Positions 14,881 through 23,167 of a DNA stretch of 64,000 nt are shown here, piece after piece. Both the position numbers and the translations under genes were made by a program. Source of the stretch: VRUE01 sp036276735 (GTDB taxonomy: Bacteria; Actinomycetota; Thermoleophilia; Solirubrobacterales; 70-9). The notes below the pieces were generated by a model. The model searched no databases, had not been told where the DNA came from, and saw only the letters and a program-made list of their open reading frames with translations. The number at the start of each line of letters is the position of its first letter. Positions within the stretch are counted from its first letter, which is position 1. The stretch is taken from assembly GCA_036276735.1 (NCBI GenBank), contig DASUOH010000008.1, forward strand, positions 1-64,000, written 5' to 3'.

Positions 14881-14994
14881 GGCGGCGTAACCAGGCCTGG
14901 CAAGGACGCAGGGAGGCTGACAAGGGGAGCGCACATCAGTGCGTGACCCGCAGCCAGCCGACCGAGGACGCCGCAAGGCGCCGGTTACGGCGCC
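14881..14994 (+). ncRNA. Convergent-junction structured element, copy A
   Basis: The 12-nt arms (14881-14892 and 14983-14994) pair at 11 of 12 positions. Inside lie the conserved blocks GGCAAGGACGCAGGGAG (14899-14915) and CGACCGAGGAC (14959-14969). Between them is a stem GGCTG/CAGCC enclosing the hairpin GCGCAC-atca-GTGCGT. The 3' side has CGCC-GCAA-GGCG with a GNRA loop. The element fills the space between the Nudix stop and the convergent peroxiredoxin stop; the latter's TAA lies in the 3' arm. Homologous copies occur at 30102-30222 and 47955-48040. Function unknown; could be a bidirectional terminator or RNA. Confidence 0.6.
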
Positions 14995-15653
14995 TCAGAC
15001 GGCTGGGGGACGATGCGGATGTAGGGCTTCGGCTCCTCCCAGCCCTCGGGGAAGAGCTCTTTCGCTTCGTCCGCTTTGACCGAGCCCGAGATGATCACGT
15101 CGTCGCCCTGCTGCCACTGGGCCGGCGTGGCGACTTTGTGGTTCGCGGTCAGCTGCAGCGAGTCGATCACCCGCAGCACCTCGTCGAAGTTGCGGCCGGT
15201 CGTCATCGGATAGATCAGGATCAGTTTGATCTTCTTGTCGGGCCCGACGACGAAGACGTTGCGCACGGTCTGGTTGTCGACCGGCGTGCGATCGCCCGGG
15301 TCGCCCGACGTCTCGGCCGGCAGCATCCCGTAGAGCTTGGAGACGTTGAAGTCGGCGTCGCTGATGATCGGATACTCGGGCGCCGCGCCCTGCGTCTCGG
15401 CGATGTCCTGCGCCCAGTCCTCGTGTTTGTCGAGCGGATCGACCGAGAGGCCGATGATCTTCGTGTTGCGGCTCTCGAAGTCGGGCTGAATCCTCGCCAT
15501 GTAGCCGAGCTCGGTCGTGCAGACCGGCGTGAAGTCCTTCGGGTGCGAGAACAGCACCGCCCACGAGTCGCCGATCCAGTCGTGGAACTTGATCCGGCCC
15601 TGAGTCGTCTCCGCCTCGAAGTCGGGAGCTACGTCACCAATCTTCAGTGCCAT
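14985..15653 (-). CDS. 1-Cys peroxiredoxin, Prx6/AhpC-TSA family (222 aa)
   Basis: A complete peroxiredoxin: the N-terminus IGDVAPDFEAETTQGRIKFH, then FSHPKDFTPVCTTELGYMA with the peroxidatic cysteine near residue 45, IGLSVDPLDKHEDWAQDI, the NVFVVGPDKKIKLILIYPM strand pair and the C-terminal domain ending PYIRIVPQPSEAP. Length and PVCTTE motif put it in the Prx6 group. Cytosolic reduction of H2O2 and organic peroxides. Its stop codon lies in the arm of a structured repeat. Confidence 0.93.
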   Translation of the reverse strand: MALKIGDVAPDFEAETTQGRIKFHDWIGDSWAVLFSHPKDFTPVCTTELGYMARIQPDFESRNTKIIGLSVDPLDKHEDWAQDIAETQGAAPEYPIISDADFNVSKLYGMLPAETSGDPGDRTPVDNQTVRNVFVVGPDKKIKLILIYPMTTGRNFDEVLRVIDSLQLTANHKVATPAQWQQGDDVIISGSVKADEAKELFPEGWEEPKPYIRIVPQPSEAP

Positions 15654-15702
15654 TTCGAACCGCTCCTTCGTGTGCCGTTTATTGGCTCTATTGCCTTAAT
15701 TC

Positions 15703-16158
15703 CTATCCGAGTTTAGCTATATGGCTCAGCGTGGCCGTTTTTGGCGCTATAGCTGGGATTCTCCAACGTTTCGCCGCCTCTCGAACGATCCCCTCGCCCC
15801 CGGAGAGCAAGGTCGCGGACACGGTCCCCCCGGCCTCGTAGACGAAACGGCGGAGGGGCGTTTCGACCAGCCGCTCGAGCAGGCGCTCGAGGCTCGCCCC
15901 GTGCAACACCGCGAGCTCCTCCTCGCTGCCATGGGCGGAGCCCAGCAGCCAGACCAGCACCGTCACGTCCCCCACCAGGTCGAGCACCGTCCCCGGCCGC
16001 GCCGGATCGGCCAGCGCCGGCTCGATCCCCGCCGCCGCGATCGCCTCCAAGCCCTCATCCCGCCGGCTCGTCCCCCGCACCGCCCAGCCCTGCTCCAGCA
16101 ACTCGCCGCCGAGCGCGCGCCCCCGACAGCCGCAAGCGACGATCAGCGCCCGCGCCAT
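15703..16158 (-). CDS. Small NAD-binding Rossmann-like protein (151 aa)
   Basis: The product starts ARALIVACGCRGRALGGELL, an atypical Rossmann glycine pattern like those of NAD-dependent epimerase relatives. RGTSRRDEGLEAI and VTVLVWLLGSAHGSEEEL follow, and then RRFVYEAGGTVSATLLSGGE. It is roughly half the size of a full epimerase and probably binds a nucleotide only; the substrate domain is missing. The downstream 3' end contains two TATAGC palindromes. The neighbouring single-helix protein gene is upstream on the same strand with a 9-bp gap. Confidence 0.65.
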   Translation of the reverse strand: MARALIVACGCRGRALGGELLEQGWAVRGTSRRDEGLEAIAAAGIEPALADPARPGTVLDLVGDVTVLVWLLGSAHGSEEELAVLHGASLERLLERLVETPLRRFVYEAGGTVSATLLSGGEGIVREAAKRWRIPAIAPKTATLSHIAKLG

Positions 16159-16167
16159 CGCGTCCCC

Positions 16168-16458
16168 TCAGCCGGCAAACGGGTCGCCGCGCCGCAACCG
16201 CTCCAGCTCCTCGGCTTCGACCTCGGCCCGCAGCCCGGCCTCGTCGATCTCGGGTGCGCCGCGGCGCCGCCGCATCTCGTTCTGCGCCTCGAGCATCTGG
16301 CGGACGTCGTCGAGCTCGTTCTGGACCTCGACTTCCGGCGAGCGGGTCGGCTTCCAGTCGACCAGTTCGGCGCTGCTGTTCTGCGAATAGTGGCCGATCA
16401 GCAGCAGGATGCCGACGAAGACGGCGAGGACGCCAAGCGTCAGCAAGAGCAGGTCCAC
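16168..16458 (-). CDS. Single-helix membrane protein with coiled-coil tail (96 aa)
   Basis: One N-terminal transmembrane helix (LLLLTLGVLAVFVGILLLIG, residues 3-22) is followed by a highly charged cytosolic tail rich in Glu and Arg (VEVQNELDDVRQMLEAQNEM and onward), likely alpha-helical or coiled-coil. No family is recognised. It is divergent from the thiolase gene with 56 bp between starts and co-oriented with the Rossmann-like gene. Confidence 0.65.
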   Translation of the reverse strand: MDLLLLTLGVLAVFVGILLLIGHYSQNSSAELVDWKPTRSPEVEVQNELDDVRQMLEAQNEMRRRRGAPEIDEAGLRAEVEAEELERLRRGDPFAG

Positions 16459-16514
16459 TCGGCGAGGATACGCTCGCCGAGGCCCGCAGCGCCCCGTCGG
16501 TTTTAATCCTTCGC

Positions 16515-17714
16515 ATGCCCGAGGCCTACCTGGTCGAGACCGCCCGCACGCCGATGGGCGCCTACCGTGGCGCCCTCTCAGGCGTGCGCCCCGACGACCT
16601 CGCCGCCCACGTGATCGGCGCCGTGGTCGAGCGCTCCGGCGTCGACGTTGAGCGGATCACCGACGTCTACTTCGGCGCGGCCAACCAGTCCGGCGAGGAC
16701 AACCGCGACGTCGCCCGGATGGCCGCGCTGCTGGCCGGGCTTCCGCGGAGCATTCCGGGCGCGACCGTCAACCGCCTCTGCGCCTCCGGCCTGGAGGCGA
16801 TCAACTGCGCGGCCCGAGCGGTGAAGCTGGGCGAGGGCGACTTCTACCTAGCCGGCGGGGTCGAGTCGATGAGCCGCGCACCGTGGGTGGTCGAGAAGCC
16901 GGAGCACAGTCTGCCCCGCGGGCCCCAGACGATGCACGACACGACGCTCGGCTGGCGGATGATCAACCCGCGGATGGCCGAGCTCGGCGTCTCCACCGAG
17001 TCGATGGGCGAGACCGCCGAGAACGTCGCCGAGCGCTTCGGCATCGGCCGCGAGGCGCAGGACGCCTACGCGCTGCGCAGCCACCAGCGAGCCGTGGCCG
17101 CCGCCGAGGCCGGCCGCTTCGCCGAGGAGATCGTGCCGCTCGAGGCGAGGCGCGACCGCAAGATTGTCACCGTCGAGGCCGACGAGGGGCCCCGCGCCGA
17201 CACCTCGGCCGAGAAGCTGGCTTCGCTGCGGCCGATCTTCCGCGAGGGCGGCACGGTCACCGCCGGCAACGCCTCACCGCTCAACGACGGCGCCGCCTGC
17301 ACGCTGGTCGCCTCCGAAGCCGGTGTCGAGGCGCTCGGCGCCGAGCCGCTCGCCCGCATCGTCGCCACCGGCGTGGCGGGAGTCGACCCCGCCCAGATGG
17401 GCATCGGCCCGGTCGAGGCGGTCCCCCGGGCCCTGCACGCGGCCGGCCTCGCCCTGGATCGGATCGACCTGATCGAGCTCAACGAGGCATTCGCGGCCCA
17501 GGTCCTGGCCTGCGCCGGCGAGCTCGGCATCGACGGGGAGCGGCTCAACGTCAACGGCGGCGCGATCGCGCTCGGCCACCCGCTCGGCTGCTCGGGCGCC
17601 CGCCTCGCGGGCACCCTCATCCGCGAGCTGCGGCGCCGCGGCGGCCGCTACGGCGTCGCCACCCTCTGCGTCGGCGTCGGCCAGGGCTTGGCGACGGTCT
17701 TCGAAGCGGTCTGA
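16515..17714 (+). CDS. Acetyl-CoA acyltransferase (thiolase) (399 aa)
   Basis: Thiolase family II. The nucleophilic cysteine lies in VNRLCASGLEAI (near residue 88), GGVESMSRAP follows, then the NEAFAAQ motif, the catalytic histidine in GGAIALGHPLGCSGAR, and the second cysteine in ATLCVGVGQG near the C-terminus. The length is typical. It performs the last step of beta-oxidation, cleaving 3-ketoacyl-CoA with CoA, and sits at the head of a cluster with ACAD, ECH and HAD genes. PcaF-type beta-ketoadipyl thiolases look alike, so the exact substrate is open. Confidence 0.92.
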   Translation: MPEAYLVETARTPMGAYRGALSGVRPDDLAAHVIGAVVERSGVDVERITDVYFGAANQSGEDNRDVARMAALLAGLPRSIPGATVNRLCASGLEAINCAARAVKLGEGDFYLAGGVESMSRAPWVVEKPEHSLPRGPQTMHDTTLGWRMINPRMAELGVSTESMGETAENVAERFGIGREAQDAYALRSHQRAVAAAEAGRFAEEIVPLEARRDRKIVTVEADEGPRADTSAEKLASLRPIFREGGTVTAGNASPLNDGAACTLVASEAGVEALGAEPLARIVATGVAGVDPAQMGIGPVEAVPRALHAAGLALDRIDLIELNEAFAAQVLACAGELGIDGERLNVNGGAIALGHPLGCSGARLAGTLIRELRRRGGRYGVATLCVGVGQGLATVFEAV

Positions 17715-17720
17715 CCCTTC

Positions 17721-17761
17721 CGGTGCGACTTTTCCTCATATACCGGGGATAAATCGCACCG
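17721..17761 (+). repeat. Palindromic element family I, copy 2 (intergenic)
   Basis: The arms CGGTGCGA (17721-17728) and TCGCACCG (17754-17761) pair perfectly and enclose TTTTCC, a CATATA centre and GGGGATAAA. The layout matches the glmM copy (CTGGCGAG-TTTTCCCC-gtatagc-GGGGAAAA-CTCGCCAG). It lies 7 bp after the thiolase stop and 30 bp before the aminotransferase ATG, so it could also act as a hairpin attenuator or terminator, though it lacks a downstream T tract. Confidence 0.65.
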
Positions 17762-17791
17762 CAACATCTGGCTTAGTAGCCTCGCTCGGCA

Positions 17792-18598
17792 ATGGCCGCG
17801 CCGAACGTGGAAGAGCTGGCAAGCGTCGACGGCAGGATCGAGCCGACCGCCGCGGCGACCGTGCCGCTGCGCGACGACGGCCTCTACCGGGGCGACGGCG
17901 CCTTCGAGGTGATCCGCCTCTACGAGGGCCGGCCGTTCGCGCTCGGCGACCACCTCGACCGCCTGGAGCGCTCCGCCGCCGCGATTCAGCTCGACTTCGA
18001 CCGCGGCGCCCTGGAAGGCGAGATTGAGGCGCTGCTCGCCGAGGCAGGCACCGCCGAAGGGCAGCTGCGCCTGATCGTCACCCGCGGCGGCCGCCGCATC
18101 GCCGCGACCGAGCAGCTACCGCCCCATGGCCTGACCCTGCGCGTCGCCACCGTCACCTACTGCCCCAGCGTCATCCTCAACGGCGTCAAGTCGCTCTCCT
18201 ACGCGGCCAACATGCAGGCGACCCGGCTCGCCGAAGCACAAGGCGCCGACGAGGCCGTGCTGGTCCAGCCCGACGGCACGGTCCTGGAGCCGCCAACGTC
18301 GGCGATCTTCTGGGTCTCGCCACAGGGCTCGCTGCGCACCCCCGCCCTCGACGTCGGCGTACTCGAGTCGATCACCCGCGACCGCCTCGTCAACGCGCTC
18401 GACGTCGAAGAGGGGGCCTGGCCGGTCGCCGACCTGCGAGCCGCCCAGGAGGCGTTCCTAGCCTCGACCACCCGCGAGGTACAGCCGGTCGCCACGATCG
18501 ATGGCAACGACCTGGGCGAGGTGCCGGGGGCGCGGACGCGGGAAGCCCAGGAGGCCTTCGCCGCAACCCTCGGGCGCGAGCTGCGAGCAACCGACTGA
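17792..18598 (+). CDS. Class IV aminotransferase (IlvE/PabC-like) (268 aa)
   Basis: The fold-type IV PLP enzyme signature is visible: DDGLYRGDGAFEVIRLYEGR, LGDHLDRLERSA, LRLIVTRGGRR, the PLP-lysine segment NGVKSLSYAANMQATRLA, then GADEAVLVQPDGTVLEPPTSAIFWV. The length fits branched-chain aminotransferase or aminodeoxychorismate lyase; these cannot be separated by eye. It lies within the fatty-acid oxidation cluster, upstream of the ACAD gene by 13 bp. Confidence 0.88.
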   Translation: MAAPNVEELASVDGRIEPTAAATVPLRDDGLYRGDGAFEVIRLYEGRPFALGDHLDRLERSAAAIQLDFDRGALEGEIEALLAEAGTAEGQLRLIVTRGGRRIAATEQLPPHGLTLRVATVTYCPSVILNGVKSLSYAANMQATRLAEAQGADEAVLVQPDGTVLEPPTSAIFWVSPQGSLRTPALDVGVLESITRDRLVNALDVEEGAWPVADLRAAQEAFLASTTREVQPVATIDGNDLGEVPGARTREAQEAFAATLGRELRATD

Positions 18599-18611
18599 GG
18601 GAAAGGGCGAG

Positions 18612-19781
18612 ATGGACTTCCGGCTGAGCGACGAGCAGCGACTGATCTCCGAAGCCGCACGCGAATTCGCCGATAAGGAGATCGTCCCGCGGGTCCGCGA
18701 CAACGACCGCGCCGCCCGCTTCGACCGCGAGCTGGCAAGCAAGCTCGGCGAGGTCGGCTACCTCGGCGCGCCGGTCTCCGAGGAGCACGGCGGTCGTGGG
18801 CTCGACTACCTCGGCTACGGGCTGATCGTCGAACAGGTCGGCCGTGCCGACTCCTCGGCCCGCACCGTCGTCTCCGTCCAGACCTCTTTGGTCGCCGGCT
18901 CGATCGAGCGCTGGGGAACCGAGGAGCAGAAGCGCCAATGGCTGCCCCGGCTCTGCTCCGGCGAGGCGCTCGGCTGCTTCGGCCTCACCGAGCCCGACAC
19001 CGGGTCCGACGCGGCCAACCTCCGTACCCGCGCGACCAAGACCGACTCGGGTTGGTCGATCAGCGGACAGAAGATGTGGATCAGCCTCGGCAACGTCTCC
19101 GAGGTGGCGCTGATCTTCGCCCAGACCGACCCGGCGAAGAAGCACCGTGGGCTCGCCTGCTTCCTCGTCCCGACTGCCAGCGAGGGCTTCACGGCGCAGG
19201 AGATCCACGGCAAGCTGGGCCTGCGCTCCTCCGACACGGCGGAGCTCGCGCTCGACGAGGTCGAGGTTCCCGACGACGCGATGCTGGGTGAGGTAGGCGA
19301 CGGCTTCAAGGTCGCGATGAGTGCTCTCGACAACGGCCGCTACAGCGTCGCCGCCGGCTGCGTTGGCATCTGCGAAGGCTGCGTCGAAGCGTCGGTCGCC
19401 TACGCCAAGGAGCGCAAGCAGTTCGGCGTGCCGCTGGCCCGTTTCCAGCTCGTCCAGGAGATGATCGCGGACATGATCCTCAAGCGCGACGCCTCCCGGA
19501 TGCTCGTCTACCGGGCGGGCGCCCTAAAGGACGAAGGGGTGCCGAATACGCTGGAGACGTCGGTGGCGAAGCTGTACGCGACCGAGTCGGCGGTCGAGTG
19601 CGCGAACCTGGCGATCCAGGTCCACGGCGGCGCCGGCTACGTCGACGACTACCCGGTCGAGCGCTACCTGCGCGACGCCCGCGTCACCACCCTCTACGAG
19701 GGGACCTCCCAGATCCAGAAGCTGATCATCGGCCGCGCGGCGACGGGGATCAACGCGATGACGCCGATGTCCACGGAGTAA
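18612..19781 (+). CDS. Acyl-CoA dehydrogenase (389 aa)
   Basis: All three ACAD domains are present. The N-terminal helix bundle begins MDFRLSDEQRLISEAAREFA, the middle beta-domain has LGCFGLTEPDTGSDAANL and KMWISLGNVSEVALIFA, and the C-terminal domain has KERKQFGVPLARFQLVQEMI. The signature QVHGGAGYVDDYPVERYLRD is followed by TTLYEGTSQIQ with the catalytic glutamate. FAD-dependent alpha,beta-desaturation of acyl-CoA; electrons pass to ETF. The chain-length preference is not readable. Confidence 0.93.
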   Translation: MDFRLSDEQRLISEAAREFADKEIVPRVRDNDRAARFDRELASKLGEVGYLGAPVSEEHGGRGLDYLGYGLIVEQVGRADSSARTVVSVQTSLVAGSIERWGTEEQKRQWLPRLCSGEALGCFGLTEPDTGSDAANLRTRATKTDSGWSISGQKMWISLGNVSEVALIFAQTDPAKKHRGLACFLVPTASEGFTAQEIHGKLGLRSSDTAELALDEVEVPDDAMLGEVGDGFKVAMSALDNGRYSVAAGCVGICEGCVEASVAYAKERKQFGVPLARFQLVQEMIADMILKRDASRMLVYRAGALKDEGVPNTLETSVAKLYATESAVECANLAIQVHGGAGYVDDYPVERYLRDARVTTLYEGTSQIQKLIIGRAATGINAMTPMSTE

Positions 19782-19784
19782 CCG

Positions 19785-20555
19785 ATGGCGGGCCTGATCG
19801 AGAGCTCTCTCGACGGCCACGTCGCCCTGCTGCGCCTCAACCGGCCCGAGGCGCGAAACGCGCTCTCACCCGAGGTGATGGAGGAGCTCGCCTCCGAGCT
19901 GGAGCGGCTCGACCCAGACCCCGGCGTCCGCTGCATCGTTATCGCCGGCTCCGAGGAGGTGTTCGCCGCCGGCGCCGACGTCAAGGCGATGGCCGAGCGC
20001 AGCTTCGAGGAGGCGCTCCGCCATCCCGCCGCTTCCTTCTGGCGCCGCGTGGCCGCCGTCAAGACGCCGCTGATCGCCGCCGTGTCGGGCTACGCGCTCG
20101 GCGGCGGCTGCGAGTTGGCGTTGGCCTGCGACATGATCGTCGCCTCCGACACCGCGCAGTTCGGCCAACCGGAGATAACGCTGGGGATCGTTCCCGGAGG
20201 CGGCGGTAGCCAGCGCCTCACCCGGGTGCTCGGCAAGCAGCGGGCGATGGAGTACGTGCTGACCGGCCGCCGCTTCGACGCCGAGATGGCGTTGGAGATG
20301 GGCATCGTCAACCGAGTCGTCAAGAAGGGACGCTGGCTCGAGGAGGCTCTCGAGCTGGCGCGGACCGTAGCCGAACGGCCGCCGATCGCCGCCCGGCTCG
20401 CCAAGCAGGCGGTGCTGACGGCGGAGGAGACGGGGCTCTCTGCAGGCGTGGAGGGGGAGCGGCGGCTCTACGAGCTCTCGATGGCAACCGAGGACCGGGT
20501 GGAGGGCATGCGCGCCTTCGTCGAGAAGCGTGAGCCGCGCTTCGAGGGCCGGTGA
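19785..20555 (+). CDS. Enoyl-CoA hydratase/isomerase family protein (256 aa)
   Basis: Crotonase fold. LNRPEARNALSPEVMEEL, the first oxyanion-hole segment FAAGADVKAMAERS and the second GYALGGGCELALACDMIVAS are present, followed by FGQPEITLGIVPGGGGSQRL with both catalytic glutamates (PE and the GI-V-P-G-GGG region). It hydrates trans-2-enoyl-CoA in beta-oxidation, directly after the ACAD gene (3-bp gap) and overlapping the HAD gene by 4 bp. Confidence 0.93.
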   Translation: MAGLIESSLDGHVALLRLNRPEARNALSPEVMEELASELERLDPDPGVRCIVIAGSEEVFAAGADVKAMAERSFEEALRHPAASFWRRVAAVKTPLIAAVSGYALGGGCELALACDMIVASDTAQFGQPEITLGIVPGGGGSQRLTRVLGKQRAMEYVLTGRRFDAEMALEMGIVNRVVKKGRWLEEALELARTVAERPPIAARLAKQAVLTAEETGLSAGVEGERRLYELSMATEDRVEGMRAFVEKREPRFEGR

Positions 20556-21739
20556 GCGCCAGCCGCCTGCCGATCGAGCGGATCGGTGTGGTTGGCGCGG
20601 GCACGATGGGTGCCGGCATCGCGCTGCTCTCCTGTCTCGGGCGCTACGCGACCTGCATCCACGACGCCGACGAGGCGGTGCGCACTGCCGCTGAAACGAC
20701 GATCGGCGAGACGCTCGCCGATGGCGCCGACAGGCGTTGGACCTCTGACGATGCAGAAGCGGCAAGCGCGCGCCTGCGCTCGGCCGAGACGCTTGCCGAG
20801 CTTGCAGACTGCGACCTCGTGATCGAGGCGGTGCCCGAGGATCTGGATTTGAAGCGCCGCCTCTTCGCCGAAGTCGCCTCGATCTGCGGCCCGGAGACCG
20901 TCCTAGCGACGAACACCTCTTCGCTCCGCGTCGCCGATGTCGCCGCCGGAGCGACCCATCCCGAGGTGATCGTCGGGATGCACTTCTTCAACCCGCCGGT
21001 GCGGATGGAGCTGGTCGAGGTCATCGGCACCGCGGCGTCATCGCCCGCCGCGCTCGACGGCGCGACCGAAGTCGCCGAAGAAATGGGACGGACGCCGATC
21101 CGGGCCAAGGACTCACCCGGCTTCGTCGCCAACCGCCTCGCGCGCCCGTTCTCGTTGGAGTCGCTGCGGATGCTCGCCGACGGCGTTGCCGACGCACCGA
21201 CGATCGACCGCATCGTGCGGATCGGCGGCGGCTTCCGCATGGGCCCGTTCGAACTGCTCGACCTGATCGGCCTCGACGTCAACCTGACGATCGCCCGCTC
21301 CCTATACGAGCAGGGCGGCCGGCCCGAGCGGTGGCGACCGAGTCCGATCCAGGAGCGGATGGTCGCCGAGGGCCGGCTAGGCCGCAAGAGCGGCCACGGG
21401 TTCTACGAGTACGCGGGCGGCCGTCACCGTGAAAGCGACCCGAAGCTCGGCATCGCGAGCCCCACCCTGGATCCGGACGAGCTGGCGCGCATCGATCCGG
21501 CGGGCCCAGAGGTTCTGCCGCGGCTTATCGCCCAGATCGCCAACGAGGCGGCCTTCGCGCTCGAGGACGAGATCGCCTCCGCGGCCGACATGAACACCGC
21601 GATGCGGCTCGGCTTCAACTGGCCGCTCGGTCCGCTCGAGTTCACCGGGCTGATCGGGGCCGACCGCGCCGCCGCCGTGCTCGAAGAGCTGCGCGAGCGC
21701 CGCGGCGACGCTTACGTGCCGGCGCCCCGCCTGGCATAG
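20552..21739 (+). CDS. 3-hydroxyacyl-CoA dehydrogenase (395 aa)
   Basis: The NAD-binding domain begins with GVVGAGTMGAGIALL. LVIEAVPEDLDLKRRLFAEV and ATNTSSLRVADVA follow, and the catalytic histidine is in VGMHFFNPPVRMELVEVI. The C-terminal domain carries KDSPGFVANRLARPFSLESLRM and GPFELLDLIGLDVNL, then a second copy of the C-terminal domain (GFNWPLGPLEFTGLIGADRA), so it has duplicated 3HCDH domains like HbdA/PaaH of actinobacteria. GTG start overlapping the ECH stop. Confidence 0.93.
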   Translation: MSASRLPIERIGVVGAGTMGAGIALLSCLGRYATCIHDADEAVRTAAETTIGETLADGADRRWTSDDAEAASARLRSAETLAELADCDLVIEAVPEDLDLKRRLFAEVASICGPETVLATNTSSLRVADVAAGATHPEVIVGMHFFNPPVRMELVEVIGTAASSPAALDGATEVAEEMGRTPIRAKDSPGFVANRLARPFSLESLRMLADGVADAPTIDRIVRIGGGFRMGPFELLDLIGLDVNLTIARSLYEQGGRPERWRPSPIQERMVAEGRLGRKSGHGFYEYAGGRHRESDPKLGIASPTLDPDELARIDPAGPEVLPRLIAQIANEAAFALEDEIASAADMNTAMRLGFNWPLGPLEFTGLIGADRAAAVLEELRERRGDAYVPAPRLA

Positions 21740-21748
21740 AGTTCTGGC

Positions 21749-22231
21749 GTGGCCGGAGCGGGCGAGCAGGGAGAGCCGATTACCCCGGAGGGCATTGAGG
21801 CCCTGCGGGCGGAGATCGAGGAGCTGGAAGGCCCCCGCCGCCACGAGATGGCGGCGCGGATCAAGGTCGCCCGCGAGGAGGGCGACCTCAAGGAGAACGC
21901 CGAGTACCACGTCGCCAAAGAGGACCAGGCGCACCTCGAGACGCGGATCAAGCGGCTGCGCCAGCGGCTCGACAATGCCGTCGTCGTCGAGACGGACGGC
22001 GCCGGCGACCGCTTCGCCTTCGGCCGCACGGCCGAAGTACTCGACGAAGGGAGCGGCAACGTCAACACCTGGACCCTGGTTGGCTCGACCGAGGCGAACC
22101 TGGCCGAGGGCAGGCTGTCAGCCGAGTCGCCGATCGGCAGGGCGCTGCTCGACGCCCCGCTGGGCGAGCCCGTGCAGGTGGAGACGCCTAAAGGCGTCAA
22201 AGCCTTTGTCGTTCGGAAGCTGCTCGGCTGA
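21749..22231 (+). CDS. greA: Transcription elongation factor GreA (160 aa)
   Basis: A full GreA. The N-terminal coiled coil contains GIEALRAEIEELEGPRRHEM and REEGDLKENAEYHVAKEDQA, whose acidic tip (D and E residues) stimulates RNA cleavage in backtracked polymerase. The FKBP-like C-terminal domain ends with AESPIGRALLDAPLGEPVQV. GTG start 9 bp after the HAD gene. It ends 6 bp from a convergent gene with a small hairpin of both stop codons (CTGA-ccccgc-TCAG). Confidence 0.93.
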   Translation: MAGAGEQGEPITPEGIEALRAEIEELEGPRRHEMAARIKVAREEGDLKENAEYHVAKEDQAHLETRIKRLRQRLDNAVVVETDGAGDRFAFGRTAEVLDEGSGNVNTWTLVGSTEANLAEGRLSAESPIGRALLDAPLGEPVQVETPKGVKAFVVRKLLG

Positions 22232-22237
22232 CCCCGC

Positions 22238-23167
22238 TCAGCGGCGCCGGATCTGCTCGCAGCGCGAGAGTCGGTCTACGCGGTCCGCTTTGACGAAATC
22301 GTGGCCGCCTGCGCAGCGAACGGTGTCCCGCCGTCCATCGCGCACGAAGATCGAATCCGGCCCGTTCCCCGCTCCGATGTCATCCCGGCCCTTGCCGCCG
22401 GTGATCAGGTCGGGGCCGTCCATGCCGGCGAGGCGGTCGGCGCCGCCGCCGCCGTGGATGCAGTCGGCGCCGCTGTTGCCGCGCAGGCTGTCGCCACCCG
22501 CCAGCCCGTAGATCACGTCCCCCGCCCCGGCAAAGCCGCCGTAGTCGTCGTCCAGCCGGGAACCCGAGTAGGTGTTGAACGGCGCGCACCGGCCGGGATC
22601 GGGCGGAACCACCTCGATCCTGAGGGCGACCCTGGTGTCGTCGATGACCTTGTCGGCCAGCCGGTAGGAATCGCCGAACGGCAGCGGCGGGTCCCAGAGC
22701 AGCATCGTCTTGTATTCGTCGCTGAACGGCGCCGCGATCGTCGCCCGGGTCGACCCGCGGCCGCTCCCCAGCAGTCGCACCCCGAATACCTCGTCGGCGT
22801 GGATCGGCAGCCTTTCCGAGAAGGTCGTCACGCCGTTCGCGACCGCCGTTCGCAGCCGCCCGACGTCGATGGTGCGACGACCCTGGCCCTGCCCCGCCGT
22901 TCCGGTCGCGTCCTGGATCACCAGCCGGATTCCCTGCGGCGCCACGGCGCCGAGCTTCACCGACCAGCTTGCGATCACGCCGGTCGGCGGCGAGAACGGG
23001 GTCCCGTTGCCGCTCAGCTCCTGGGCCAGGTCGCAGGACGCGCTGGCGGGACAGACGATCGTCTTGGTCGGCTCGAGCGCGTCCAGATCGCTTCCCACCG
23101 GCTTCGCTGTGGCTGCCGAGGGGAACGCGAGCAGGCCGATCAGCAGCGGCAGGATGCGGACGATCAA
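22238..23167 (-). CDS. Secreted RTX-like (hemolysin-type Ca-binding repeat) protein (309 aa)
   Basis: TTG start overlapping the trxB stop (TTGA). A signal peptide (VRILPLLIGLLAFPSAATA) precedes an adhesin-like beta domain of about 190 residues. Then come about five glycine-aspartate nonapeptide-type repeats (GGDSLRGNSGADCIHGGGGA, MDGPDLITGGKGRDDIGAG), typical of calcium-binding beta rolls. The C-terminus has two cysteines (DTVRCAGGHD...LSRCEQI) that may form a disulfide. Extracellular; function unknown. Confidence 0.75.
   Translation of the reverse strand: MIVRILPLLIGLLAFPSAATAKPVGSDLDALEPTKTIVCPASASCDLAQELSGNGTPFSPPTGVIASWSVKLGAVAPQGIRLVIQDATGTAGQGQGRRTIDVGRLRTAVANGVTTFSERLPIHADEVFGVRLLGSGRGSTRATIAAPFSDEYKTMLLWDPPLPFGDSYRLADKVIDDTRVALRIEVVPPDPGRCAPFNTYSGSRLDDDYGGFAGAGDVIYGLAGGDSLRGNSGADCIHGGGGADRLAGMDGPDLITGGKGRDDIGAGNGPDSIFVRDGRRDTVRCAGGHDFVKADRVDRLSRCEQIRRR

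Noticed and set aside
14881..14994. Convergent-junction element as a c-di-GMP-I (GEMM) riboswitch because of the GGACGCA block
   Set aside because: The GEMM-I core also needs the GGGCAAACC-like 5' part and GGUAGGUAGCGGGGUUA-like 3' part, which are absent, and the element is not in a 5' leader.
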